Of a stretch of DNA of 64,000 bases, positions 53,571 through 64,000 are shown piece after piece. The position numbers were made by a program, and so were the translations under genes. The DNA comes from Amborella trichopoda. Lineage: Eukaryota; Streptophyta; Magnoliopsida; Amborellales; Amborellaceae. The first letter of the stretch is position 1. Each line of letters starts with the position of its first letter. The DNA lies in the NCBI RefSeq assembly GCF_000471905.2, contig NW_006498192.1, positions 2,939,119-3,003,118 of the forward strand. Reading direction: 5' to 3'. The notes under the pieces are model-generated. The model searched no databases. It saw nothing but the letters and a program-made list of their open reading frames with translations, and was not told where the DNA came from.

Positions 53571-55010
53571 TTACTACCCCTTAGTTGGATTGTTCTTGTT
53601 CGGCTAGTTTCTTCTTTTAATTTCAACTTTTCACATTTTATTTATGACTTCCGGTTCTGTAACCCATTTATCCGGATCGGGGATTTTCTTATCCCCTCAT
53701 TCGAGAGTGTCCCTAGGGAACAAGTTCCTTTGAATTTATTTCCAACCATCCTCTTGAGCAAAGACCCCTTGTCTAGATCACAAGTCTTAACCTGGACCGG
53801 TGTGAGGCGGGACTTAAAGGTCCCTCACTCCCCACCTCCTTACTCTGGTGAAAAACTCCACCAAGGCACCCTTTATCGACAGCACTTCTGATGCTGCACA
53901 CAACATGCACCCACCCACCAGCAAGTCACTTGTCGGTCATGTTCTTGAGGTATGCCAGATGGCTGCCCAGTCCCTTTTTACAAAAGGTAAACAAGTTTCC
54001 ATAGCTTATGTGAGTCGCCATAAGTCTACCTCCCACATTTCTGTACCATTGGTCTCTATCCCTAGAGGCTCAACACATCAAGGCCGAAACCCTATGGTCT
54101 CCACCCATCACACACACCACAAGGCTCATGGGTCACCCACTCGAGCCATACTTCGAGGCAACCCTTGTGCTACCCAGAGTCAGCAATCAGGATCAGACGT
54201 TCTAAGGTCAGGTCCTGCAGATGTTGATCACAAGCATCTCATTGCTCAGGAAAACATTATCACTACGCCAACCCGAGTACACAAGAGACGACCTCCTCAT
54301 CATCCTCTTCTGCAAACACAAGCGCACTCTGTAAGGGGCAGTCATATACCTGTTCTCCTACAGACACCTGCTCGTAGTTCTTGGTCTCCTAAGGGCAGAT
54401 CACTCTCATGAGCCCGGGCTAACCCCCAGGTCTCCCGTAAGCCTTCTTCAAGGGGTGTACACGCGTTGTCATCACTGATGTTCCCTCGCCCTAGACTCGG
54501 GCCTTCTCATGACTCAATCTTACTCCGGCCCACTCCTCCTTCATCGAGCAAGCACCTTCAGCCTTGGAACTTGAAGGTTTTCCCCAAGTGTGTCTCTGAA
54601 TCTCATAAGAGAGCTCAAGGCATTGACCTGATGGAAGATCGAGTCCTTCATCCTCCCCGACCCATGATGACTCCAGTTCCTAGCCCTCATCCAGTGCCGC
54701 ACATGGTGGAGACAATTCTCTCTTGTGCAAGAAGAGCTGACGAGCCGCGACCTAGATCGCAGTTTTGGTGCGAGGTCCATCAAAACCTCAAGCCTAAATG
54801 CGATAGAGGTCTACAAATTTTGACTAGGGAGGTAACCAAGGCAGTCAAAACAACCAATTCTGACGACCCTCGTCACTTGAATCCCTTCTACCCCGTTCAA
54901 ACGATGAAGCTTGAATAAGAGCTCCATGAGTCTGGTGCTGTGGTTACTGTGGTAGAAGAAAACCCAGTCACTCGACAGCCACGGTCCCAAGACTGTCGAG
55001 AACCAGTCCA
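53571..55010 (+). pseudogene. Leader and gag N-terminal region of element C
   Basis: An untranslated leader (to about 53850) is followed by open stretches 53848-54411 (Ser/His/Pro-rich, no known motif) and 54466-54918. The latter carries ETILSCARRADEPRPRSQFW and CDRGLQILTREVTKAVKTTN, shared with B (44990-44750) and deleted in A. Tat/Ogre elements often carry extra sequence ahead of the gag core, so it may be a separate ORF1 or the gag N-terminus. Confidence 0.6.
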
Positions 55011-58000
55011 AATGCGATCAACATGCAACAAACGAGTTCAGTCAGGGCATTCTGGCCCCCTACTGACTGACCTACCATGTACGACCCGTCAAATTCGCAA
55101 GCCCTCAGTTGCCACTAACGTTGACCTCAATAGAGAAACGATCAGCGTAATGGTTGTAAGCGAGCTTGATGATGTGTAGGAAGAGCGCATGTACAAGTTT
55201 GAGGATATGGTGCTCGCGATGATGGAAAAGATCGATCGTATCATCGCCGCACGCCAGTTGGCAAACCATGAGGTCAATTCCCATCACTCTAATGGTGCAC
55301 CTCCACGGCAGCCCCCTCCCTCTACCTCACAAGACAATTATGCTCCTCATCCCATCTCTCAAATAGACATTGATGCTATGGTCAGCCATAGTCTAAAGAA
55401 CAAACAAATCCCAGGGATACATGGTGTGACGCCTTCTCAAAGGCCATAGCCCTCGTATATTGATCAGGTCTCGTTTCCCTCAGATTATAAAAAAGGGAAG
55501 TTTCATTTATTCAATGGAACCACGTCCCCAAACCAACATATTACCCACATCCAAGAAGCATGTCGAGAGACAGCGGCTGATGCGAGACTACTTCTTCGAC
55601 AGTTCGTTGAGACCCTCGATGGCTTAGCATTCCAATGGTATGCCCAACATCCTCCAAACTTAGTGCATACATGGGAGGAGATGGATAAACTGTTCTATCA
55701 ACACTTCTATGATGTCGAGAGAGAGGTTCAAACCATCGAACTTCTCACCCTGACTCAAGACCCCGATGAGACCATGGATCAGTTCATATCAAGATGGAGA
55801 AATTTGGCTTCTTGCCATCCTAATCTTATGCCGGAGAAGGAAGCTGTCCAAACTTGTGTGTGGAGCATGCTACCCGAGAACGCTCTACATGTTGAGGTCT
55901 ACAATCCGACCTCCTTGTCAGAGTTGATCTCTAAATCAGTTCGCATAGAAAGTTTATCACCCTACCATGGTGGGACGCGACAACCATCTACAAGCTCAGC
56001 AAAACTGGGGAAATGGTAGCTCTGAAATGGTAGCTCCCTCCCAAACTTTGGACCTCTCAAAGGGGTAAGCACGGCAAAGGTAACACCCCAGGCTGGAAAG
56101 TAACAACAGTCGTACAATCAAGTGCCCCCACTAGCCAACCTTGATCAGAGTGATTATTTCACCAGGCATAGGAACAACGTCTATCCCTTTGCGAAGGAAT
56201 GGGTCCTTGCGCAGTTATGGTTATTATTAGAACAAAATATGATCCTACTTCTAGAAGACAAGTTCCCTGAGCAATCTGGCCTTGACACTCAGGAGAATTA
56301 TTGTTCCTACCATCGGAGGATCAATCATTTTACAGACGACTACTACACGCTGAGGGATATTGTCGAGGCCCTGATTCAGAAGGGTTTAAAGCATGAAGAC
56401 TTAAAGATGGCCTTTGGGGCAGCCGAGGCCTCCCATGCTGTAACCATCTAAGAGGAAGATGATATGCCTGGTATCATGTACGTCTTCTTCATTATAACGC
56501 TTCAGGAAGGCATAATCACACTGAAGCAGGCAAGGCAACACCGTCGCCTTCCTAACGGGACTGAAGATCGTTGGTGCCCGTACCATCAGAAAAGAGGCCA
56601 CTACCTGTCAGAGCGCACAAGTTTTCTTGATATATTCGCAAAGAAAATGTGGGAGTATCAGGAGTTTTACAATCTCCCCGTAAGTGATCCCCAAGTCATT
56701 CCTCTATCGGGGCAAAAACATCTCACAAAGCAGGGCCTTCCTATCAATGACTCGGATTTTGACTTCTCAGCCATGGATAGTCTACAATGGTCGACGCAGA
56801 CTCAAGTCCTTAAGGTGAGAAGCAGTTAGCCGAGCTAAAGCTGTTCGAAAGCCCAGCGAGATGAATCAGACACCACCTTAGAAAACCAGAAAGAGACGGG
56901 CACCAAGGTATACTCGCCGAAGAAGCAAGACCGCTTAACCCACGGTTGAGCAGCAATTTCTCAGGCCCCTTCCTTCACTGCCGACTTTACTGGATTTCAT
57001 CCACGGCACAATCCTTCTTCCTTATTCATCCTATCAAGAAAATGTTCCCGTGCTATCCACTCAGCATATGTCCAATGAGGGTGACGATGTTAAAAGCACT
57101 CCCCAACGATTTAAGCAAGGGAAAGACCTAAAAGACCCCCTGCACCCATCCAACCCTGGTGATGACATAAAAAGCTGCCTAGACTGGTCTGATGAGGGGA
57201 AAAACCTTAAAAGTCCCCCACCTTCTAACCTTTCTCCTTCTTCTTCTCCTGCTTCTCATGCTTTCTCTTCTACGACCCCTACAGGTACAACCTTGATATG
57301 CCCGAACTTCGAGGCTCTCGATCAAGAATTCGAAGGAATCAATATAAGCAAGACGTAGTGGAAATGATTGAGAAAGACCATGACATAGGCACTAGGATTC
57401 CTTACAATTGTTGATGCCCTGACAGCAAAAGCTAAGGCAGAGCCACCTTCTTCAAAGAAGCACAAGAAGTCGAAGCCAAAGAAACCCCTATGGCCCCCTA
57501 AGCCTGACATTGAGCAGAGACTGAGAGATTCAAATGGGCAAAGTTTCTACTCTCAAGAAGCTTGCCACATGGTGCAAATTTCAAGAGCAATACCCACCAT
57601 GGGGCAGATAGATATAAGATCAGGGAAGACGCTGTAGCCTCCACCGTAGAAGTTGGGCACCATGAAGTTCCCCAGTCCGCCACTGCCCCCTAATCCAAAG
57701 ACTAGTCTGCCTATCTTACAACTCCCTGGCCTCCTTCCTCATCCCAATACTTCAAACAATCCACCTATTCTCCAATGGCCTGAGACCCCTTTGTTCCCAT
57801 ACACTCAGTCTCTTTCAAAACCTCAAACTACCATCACTCAAACCAAGCCTACTATGCAATCAAGTCAGCTAGCCTACCAAAATAAACCTTTTCTACCCAA
57901 ACCTGCTCCTTAAACCAACATACCACCCAAATCAGTGGCAAGACGGAGAGCACAAGGGCTTGATCAAGAAAAGGTGAAATATTATGTGATAGGGCATCTA

Positions 58001-58290
58001 CGAAAACATTTGGCTCTTCTCAGTATTTATGATGCCCTCATGCTCTTGAAGGATTACCGGATGGCTTTCGTTCAAGCTTTCACTACCCATAAGTGTATGA
58101 AACCGAACTAGAACCTATTGAGGTCGACCCGACAATTTTAGAAGGATGTATGCCAATAACCTTTTCAGAGGACGATTTGCAGCTGGGGGAAAAATTTCAT
58201 AATCACCATCTTTGTGTTATTGGCGAATTACATGTCGAAGTAGGAGCGACTGCTTCAGATCCACCTCCAGGGACTTGACGCCCCTCATCC
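55011..58290 (+). pseudogene. gag of element C (most complete copy)
   Basis: Order of parts: DLPCTTRQIRKPSVATNVDL (about 55070), FEDMVLAMMEKIDRIIAARQ, FHLFNGTTSPNQHITHIQEA (about 55503), then the retrotransposon-gag core with FQWYAQHPPN, MDKLFYQHFYDVEREVQTIE, DQFISRWRNLASCHPNLMPE and EAVQTCVWSM (55663-55930). NVYPFAKEWVLAQL and FPEQSGLDTQENYCSYHRRI (56122-56451) follow, then a degenerate zinc-knuckle-like WCPYHQKRGHYLSE (about 56573). The tail has an acidic SNEGDDVKST linker (57050-57358), PKKPLWPPKPDIEQRLRDSN-like sequence, Pro-rich blocks (57653-57913) and YETELEPIEVDPTILEGCM to 58278. Stops are fewer than in A or B. Protease should follow but is not recognisable. Confidence 0.85.
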
Positions 58291-58667
58291 CACTCTAAGA
58301 TGGAACTAAGATTATCGAAGACACTCGCAATCCTTGTCTTCATTGCAAGAAATTCTGGCGAGGCCTCATCAGCTACTATCTCTCCCGGAAGCCCTAAAGC
58401 TCGCTAATTGGAGAGATAATCTAAGACAAATACCGCCTCAGAAGAAGGAGCATCCGCCAGTCTCGTTTGCCTGGTATCCTGGTGTCAGTTACCGTTCGCC
58501 CCTTTCCAAGGATGATCTTTATCCCAACATCCCTAGCTGGTTATTCTCTACCAATTCACATAGGCCTTGGTCATTCAGACCCTCCTGCCAAAGTGAGGTA
58601 ATACATATTTGCTGGTTTCTGTCATCTCTAGACACATAAACCAAGCGATCCATATATGCTCTGGCAG
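58291..58667 (+). other. Unassigned stretch between gag and the antisense gene
   Basis: About 0.4 kb with a 101-codon open frame (58334-58639) that shows no RT, RNase H or integrase motif. It may be a rearranged remnant at the site of pol loss. Confidence 0.4.
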
Positions 58668-60238
58668 CTAGCACTCACGAAAAGTTCCAAATTCTTCCGT
58701 CTTTCCCTTGTTCGCCATACTCCGATGCTTTTCGAAAAAAACCGGGAAGGGGAGGCATTGATCAAGCCCGTGTTGATGGGCGAAGTGGTGGGGGAAATAC
58801 CCCTCTAACCTGGCACTATGTGGGGCTCGATAAGGTAGAACTCCCCTTCTGATGCTAAGGATGAACATGAGCTCCTTAATAGTTGTTGGAGCACCGTCTA
58901 GTTCCTTCCCTTACTCATCAAAGAAAGCACGATCGGTGAAGCTCCTGACCGGGAAGGGTACCCGCCTCATGTTCAAAGAATTATTCCCAAATAGACCCCG
59001 AGCCTCCCCTGGGGTATGAAAGATAGCCCTCTGGTTGGCAATCCTCATCAAGAAGGGCCACAGTTTATCTCCAAATCACTAATGCTTAATGTAGGTGTCA
59101 GGAAAATAGGCCTCTAGCCACCCGGACACGTAATGCATAGGGAATGGAGTTTTAAAATCCCCGGGAAATGCCTCTCCTCCTACGATGTCATTCCCTCCCT
59201 CTTTACCCTTGTGGACCTTTCCACGAGAGATGGCCCTCAAGCCATGGTATATGTTGCACATGACTGGCTGAGCAAGGGCATACTCATGCTCTCTGGCCAT
59301 GTCGTATCCCACATACAGTATGCCTAGACGAATGTCACCCCCCCATCCAGGGAGCACTAATTTGGACAAAAATAAGGCCAACTACGAGGCCAAGAAGACA
59401 TAGTCATCGCCGATCTCAAGTTGATATACAGGAGGCATCTCCTTTGCAACTACCCTCGGGATAATCCCCACAAAAGAATTTCACCCATTCTGTGAAGGTG
59501 ACCCTACCATTGCTAAACCGAGCAGCATTCAACTGGTAGGCCTCGAAGATCTTTTCAAGACTAGCAGGCGGCTCTTCATCCCCCAAGTTAGCACCACCGA
59601 AGATGATCGAGTTTGGGGTCACAAACACGTCAAACATAGCCCTGATCATCAAGAGACCTCCAATATAATGAAGATCTAGTAAAGAGATTCTTGCTTCCCC
59701 ATTCCCAAGAAGCCAAGTATTATTAACATGACTCCATGTCTCCAGTAATACCTTTACTATATTGAAGCAACGGTCATAGTAGCTGCCCGAACACTGGACT
59801 GCTGCTAATAGTGAAGCGTGTTCAAGAGTGCTTTTGTACTACACCAATACCTTGGTATTCAAGAAAGAGTATTCCTTCAGGTATTGGTGCTCCCCCTAAA
59901 TCCAGAGGTGTTTTTCTGACCACATTAGTAGTTCCTTTGCCTATACCATTCGTTTCCCTAAGGTAGGCAAGTTCTCTCTGGAAGCTATGTTCCTATGCAT
60001 GCAATGAAGAAGTTCCACCCCTTATTCAGTATTGACCTTGTTGTCATTGCCCTTGTGTACTGCGAAACAAATGGGGTCAGTAATGAAAGTAACAATGAGG
60101 GGCCACTCTAGTTCACATACTGGTCAGCCAAATGGGCTCAGCCCTTGATAAAACCTCGCCTATGAAGTCACATTCACCGATTTCTCCCTCCCTTGGAAGC
60201 CTCTTCACATCAGAAATTTGGTAAGAAGAACCAGCCAT
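58668..60238 (-). pseudogene. Antisense gene (aORF): plant mobile domain-like N-terminal half
   Basis: A broken gene on the minus strand, opposite to gag. The likely start is the ATG at 60238 (MAGSSYQISDVKRLPREGEI). After several stops come MFDVFVTPNSIIFGGANLGD and EKIFEAYQLNAARFSNGRVT (59640-59420). Then LVLPGWGGDIRLGILYVGYD, HEYALAQPVMCNIYHGLRAI (59370-59210) and FPMHYVSGWLEAYFPDTY follow. The pattern of a Trp-Leu-Ser-x-Phe-Val-like block followed by LAxxVxxxIYxxLR resembles the plant mobile domain (aminotransferase-like) found in antisense ORFs of Tat elements and in MAIL1-type proteins. The last part (HHFAHQHGLDQ, 58800-58740) overlaps the start of the copy in element D. The C-terminal coiled-coil half is missing. 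Product function is unknown. Confidence 0.6.
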
Positions 60239-60289
60239 TATAAAGGGCTCAGTGGTTTACTCCCAAAAGTTGCTAAGACACATTATCAG

Positions 60290-60620
60290 TGCGACTGAGT
60301 CTTCCAACTCTTAGTGTCGGTTATGTTTCCTAATACTTAGCGTTGGTTGTGTCCCGAATGAGTCTTCTAACCCTTAGCGACCGGTTGAGTCTGTCAACGC
60401 TTAGCACCGATTGAGCTTATCAATGCCCAACACCAGTTGCATGCCAACGTCTAATGCTGGCTGAGTCTATCAACACTTAGCGCCGGTTGAGCTTGTCAAT
60501 GCCCAGTGCTGGTTGCGTCAGTGGCTCGTGTCGACTGAGTTTGTTAACACTTAGCACCAATTGAGATTGTCAATGCCCAACGCCAGTTGTGTCCTCCAAA
60601 GGCCAGTGCTGGCTGTGATC
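60290..60620 (+). repeat. Short repeat with a cttagcgccggttgag core
   Basis: About ten degenerate units of roughly 27-32 bp contain (c)ttagc(g/a)cc(g/a)(g/a)ttgag or caatgccca(a/g)(c/t)gc. They lie just upstream (minus-strand sense) of the antisense gene start. Confidence 0.7.
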
Positions 60621-61289
60621 GGATCTCTCATACGTGTCACAAACTCTAATCGTGACACCTCGAACTCAACGGTGCCAACTGACAACCGTCGCCACATCCT
60701 TCAGCGCCGCCTGACACATGAGCAAATGCCAACCGTCACCACGTCTCGCATTTCTGCCTAACACATGAACGAGGTAACCGTACACCTTCCCTGTAACGGT
60801 TCACCTTTAGTAACTGTACACCTTAGTCTACCTTCAACAATCGTTCATTTTCCTGGACTCTTCAGTTTCTACCAAAACTCCCCTGCTGTTCCTGAAAAAC
60901 CTCTGGAACACTGCTAACAATGTCAGGAAGTCACCAAAATCCTTGAAAAAATCCCAAAACTTGCAGAAATTCTCACTGTTGCATTTCCCACCTCTTATAC
61001 TCTAAAAAATACCACAGTTGGAGCTCTTCCCTCCATTAGAAAGTCCTCTGTACTAAAAAAACCTTCCTCTACAACTTTACAAAAGTCTTGGCAAAGTCTG
61101 CTCATCAAAACCTTCCCTGCAAGGCCCTCACTAAAATCCCACTGTTTGTCGAAAAGCTTCCCTGCAAAACTTTTGCTGGTGTCCCACTGCTTGCCGAAAC
61201 TTCTACGGGACACCCTCTGCTCACTGTTGAAGAAATGTTTTTTTTTTTTTTACCCTTGGTAAAAAGTGAAGAAAATGGAATTTTACCCC

Positions 61290-61297
61290 CTTATATA
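61290..61297 (-). promoter_or_regulatory. Antisense TATA box upstream of the antisense gene of C
   Basis: The minus strand reads tatataag followed by ggggtaaaattcc, nearly identical to 25486 in A. The antisense ATG at 60238 is about 1.05 kb downstream. It is the candidate promoter for the aORF. Confidence 0.5.
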
Positions 61298-62219
61298 CAG
61301 CACACTCCCCTCAAATTCCCCTCACAAATTGAGAATCCCAGTCGCATCCAAGGGAGGCCATATGATAATGAGCCGGGATGGGCTTTGACTCAAGGCCCGA
61401 GTCAACATTATCGCTGCTTGTGAAATTCCAACAAAGGGGCCGGAACAAGTTAGGATCAGGTCATGACTCAAGTATTAATCCATGCCCAGCACCGGCTACT
61501 CGGATGAAGTGACTTGGCGCTAGGTGAATTTCAAACAACCCTAGTGCCAATCGACTTGATGCGGGGTGAGTTTCAAAACAACCCTAGCGCCTGTTAACTT
61601 AACGCCGGTTGTGTGCGAACAATCTCACGGCTCATTCACAACGCCAACTGATTTTTGACAACCCAACGCCGGTTGTGTTCTTGAGAACTCAACATCGGTT
61701 GAACACTTGCAAGAAACAATTATTGCTACACTTGGCGCCAGTGGTATTTCAAGCCGTATATTTTTGCCTATTTCCAGCTGAAGCCGTATGTGTCCTGTCA
61801 TCTCCAGTGCAGTTGTACCCAGGCCGTTGTGCCCAAGCTGTGACTTATCATCCTCAATGGAGTCCGGAGCAGGCCACTGTCCCTCATCCCCCAGTAGGAG
61901 TCACACCCATACTGCAGCCCATCATCCCCAATGGAATTAGGGTCATTCTTACCTCTTCAATTCCCGGTAGGTCTATTTCATACCAAGCTATCTTATCCTC
62001 AGGGATTCAAGTTACCTGTCATAAGCCAATTCTCCATAGAGTCTCATCTTTCACTCCAGTGAGCCACGCTTGCCCTTTTAAGCCCTAGTGAATTTCACTT
62101 TTGTTGACCATCCTTCATCAGTTCACCATTTCCATCTGAGCCCTCAGTTAGTGAATGGTTTTAACGATTTTATCCCAAAGGAGTCGGATTGTCATCCACA
62201 AACCTATTCCCTATGGAGC

Positions 62220-62900
62220 TCTACCTACATAGCGACCCAGCCTCGATCCGTGCTGCATGATCCTAAACTGCACAGCCTCGGTCCGTGCTGCATGACCCTA
62301 AACTGCACAGCCTCGGTCTATGCTGCATGACCTTAAACTGTACAACCTCGATTCGTGCTGCATGACCTTAAACTGTACAGCCTTGATATATACTGCACGA
62401 CCCTAAACTGCACAGCTCAGTCCGTGCTGCATGAACCTAAACTGTACAGCCTCGGTCCATGTTGCACGACCCTAAACTATACAGCCTCGGTCCATTCTGC
62501 ATGACCCTAAATTGCACAGCCTCGGTCCGTTTTGCATTATCCTAAATTGCACAGCCTCTGTCCATTCTGCATGACCCTACACTGCATAGCTTCCGTCCGT
62601 GCTGCACGACCCTAAACTGCACAGCCTTGCATGACCCTAAAACTGCATGGTGCAAACTATATGACCATAAAATATAGCAGAGGTCTAGTTGCGTGACCTT
62701 AAACTGCATGGTCCTTGTTCTATGACTTTAAACTCCATAACCTCAGTTCAGCTGTATGACCTTAAACCATATTGCACATCCGAGCTGCATGACGTAAAAA
62801 GACTTAGCACCATGGTCCAAACTATATGACCTTAAACTGCAGTGGAGGTTTAGTCGCATGACCTTAAACTGTACGGTCCTAGTTGTATGACTCTAAACTG
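62220..62900 (+). repeat. 35-bp minisatellite of element C
   Basis: Units gaccctaaactgcacagcct plus cggtccgtgctgcat repeat every 35 bp (for example gacc at 62294, 62329 and 62364). It is the reverse complement of the arrays in A and B. The second half (from about 62650) is more diverged. Confidence 0.88.
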
Positions 62901-64000
62901 CATAACCACGGTCCATCTGCATGAACTTAAACCGTAGTTCACATTCTGGCTGCATGACAATAAACTGTTTTGCATAGGTCCTGGAGCTATGACCTTTAAA
63001 ACTTGCCCCCACATACACGAACACGCTTTTACGTGCACTTTCACGCACATGCGCTCGCCACCTTCATTACCTCCCCAGCGTGTCCATTCACTTTATCACC
63101 ATATCTCATTCCCCAGTAAGTCTCACCTGTGCTCACAAAACGGCGAACCATCCCACCATCCATATTCATTGTAAGTTAGTGGGTCATACATCATCCATCT
63201 TTCATAGGTTGCCTAATGCCATTTCCCCAAGTGAGTCAAACCACCACCACACTCACTCCATGACCTCCACAGACTGCCATTCATCACCACCATGGTCCAA
63301 TTGTATGACTTTAAACGATAGTGCATGTCTTGGTCGCATGACGTTAAACTATTTCGCACAGGTCCTAAAGGCATGACCTTAACGACGCGTTCACAAAAAA
63401 AAATGATGAGATAATGGGCATGGCGTATACCTTAACAAGGGAACGCTATGAGTAAAAATGATGGAAGTGAATGGTCACGAAACCATGAGTAAAAGAGTTC
63501 CATGAGTAAAAATCGGGCATGGTGAAAACCCGAAAGGGCATCGTGAGTAAAACTGGATGAAAAGGGTGGACATGGCTTAAAGGTCATGGGTAAAAGAGCC
63601 TCAAAATAAAAAGATGTTGGTGAAAACTGTCTTTGCGGCGCCGCTTCCCAAGTTCAAGAGAAAATCCACAAAGGATGCTTGGACTAATAAACAAGTTGAT
63701 GTAGCACTCGTCGCAACAAGCGGCTGCAGCCCTCACTCAAAACGAAGAAAATCCTAGGTAACACATTGCCAAGAATCCAAAAATATGAGCTTCAAGGAAA
63801 AGATTCTGACAACCAGAGTCTAGTTGCAAAAGGACTCGAAAGACAGAAGACTCGCCAAGACGACACGACAAGTCTCATGAGGAAGAACATTATTCCCACG
63901 AGGTCACAAACATACTCTGGAAACAAACACTTCAAAGGCATGAAACTGACAAAGCCAGAACAAAACTTGCCAGAGACTTCAGCTCGCTTAGCCGGCAGGC

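Larger units (their letters stand above)
50282..64000 (+). mobile_element. Tat-lineage retrotransposon C (plus strand), runs off the window
   Basis: 5' LTR (50282-53548), primer site, leader and gag (to 58290), antisense plant-mobile-domain-like gene (60238-58668) and 3' non-coding region (60239 to the end). The 3' LTR is outside the window. No protease, RT, RNase H or integrase is seen. It is in inverted orientation to array A/B. Confidence 0.78.
60239..64000 (+). other. 3' non-coding region of element C
   Basis: The order is the reverse complement of A and B: a cttagcgccggttgag-type repeat (60290-60620), the antisense TATA box at 61297-61290, more taacgccggttg motifs (61460-61700), catccccaatgga segments (about 61850-61950), the 35-bp minisatellite (62220-62900), a cctccacagactgcc segment, and the gagtaaaa region (63400-63700) that matches 1440-1640. 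The last 0.3 kb matches the complement of 23570-23310 (gacaagtctcatgagga). No gene is supported; open frames at 61609-62088 and 62088-62330 are repeat-derived. Confidence 0.65.

Noticed and set aside
53349..53891. 180-codon frame over the end of LTR C and the primer site
   Set aside because: It spans the LTR end and primer site, where coding is not expected, and is interrupted in LTR2.
61609..62330. Open frames of 159 and 80 codons in the C 3' region
   Set aside because: They run into the 35-bp minisatellite, lack motifs, and are not kept in A or B.
1..64000. Host genes, rRNA or tRNA genes, organellar insertions, or a defence-type gene system
   Set aside because: No host exon series, no tRNA or rRNA sequence and no non-transposon protein family was recognised on either strand; all recognisable proteins belong to retrotransposons or their antisense gene.

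Overview
This window is plant nuclear DNA made almost entirely of old, broken, nested LTR retrotransposons of the Ty3/gypsy superfamily. I found no convincing host gene, rRNA, tRNA, CRISPR array or bacterial-type feature. The case for a plant rests on lineage-specific features: a chromovirus with an integrase chromodomain and initiator-Met primer site (Tekay/Del type), and Tat/Ogre-type elements with a dual RNase H, a YVDDLVVKS reverse transcriptase, tRNA-Arg-like primer sites, very long LTRs and an antisense plant-mobile-domain-like gene. The species cannot be told from this; a large, repeat-rich flowering plant genome is likely. All similarity statements come from comparing sequence by eye, so boundaries are approximate unless a terminal TG/CA, target-site duplication or primer site is cited.

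Layout, left to right. (1) 1-2768: remnant Z0, a partial LTR (1-640) joined to a Tat-type 3' non-coding region. (2) 2769-20691: Tat-type element D (+), with LTR 2769-4712, degenerate primer site, gag, then the C-terminal coiled-coil half of an antisense gene; its gag is split by (3). (3) 6413-17003: element E (+), a full-length Tekay/Del-like chromovirus with two 3.0-kb LTRs, primer site, gag, protease, RT, RNase H, integrase, chromodomain, polypurine tract and a near-perfect 5-bp target-site duplication. (4) 20692-47153: a tandem array LTR1 - internal A - LTR2 - internal B - LTR3 on the minus strand, two Tat elements sharing the middle LTR. A keeps RT-RNaseH-aRNaseH-integrase but has lost the gag core and protease. 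B keeps gag and protease but has lost RT through integrase. (5) 47154-50281: a minus-strand fragment of a Z-type element (3' region plus 0.5 kb of LTR). (6) 50282 to the window end: Tat element C (+), with a 3.27-kb LTR, primer site, gag, no pol, the N-terminal half of the antisense plant-mobile-domain-like gene, and a long 3' region running off the end.

How the parts work together: E is a self-contained copy-and-paste element. The Tat elements combine sense gag-pol with a convergent antisense gene (aORF). All five 3' regions visible in the window keep a TATA-like box followed by a G run on the antisense strand, and three keep a matching antisense AATAAA. So the aORF looks like a cassette with its own promoter and 3' end, whose coding part survives in C and D and has been deleted in A and B. 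Every coding region carries stops, frameshifts or lost catalytic residues; nothing here looks able to move by itself.
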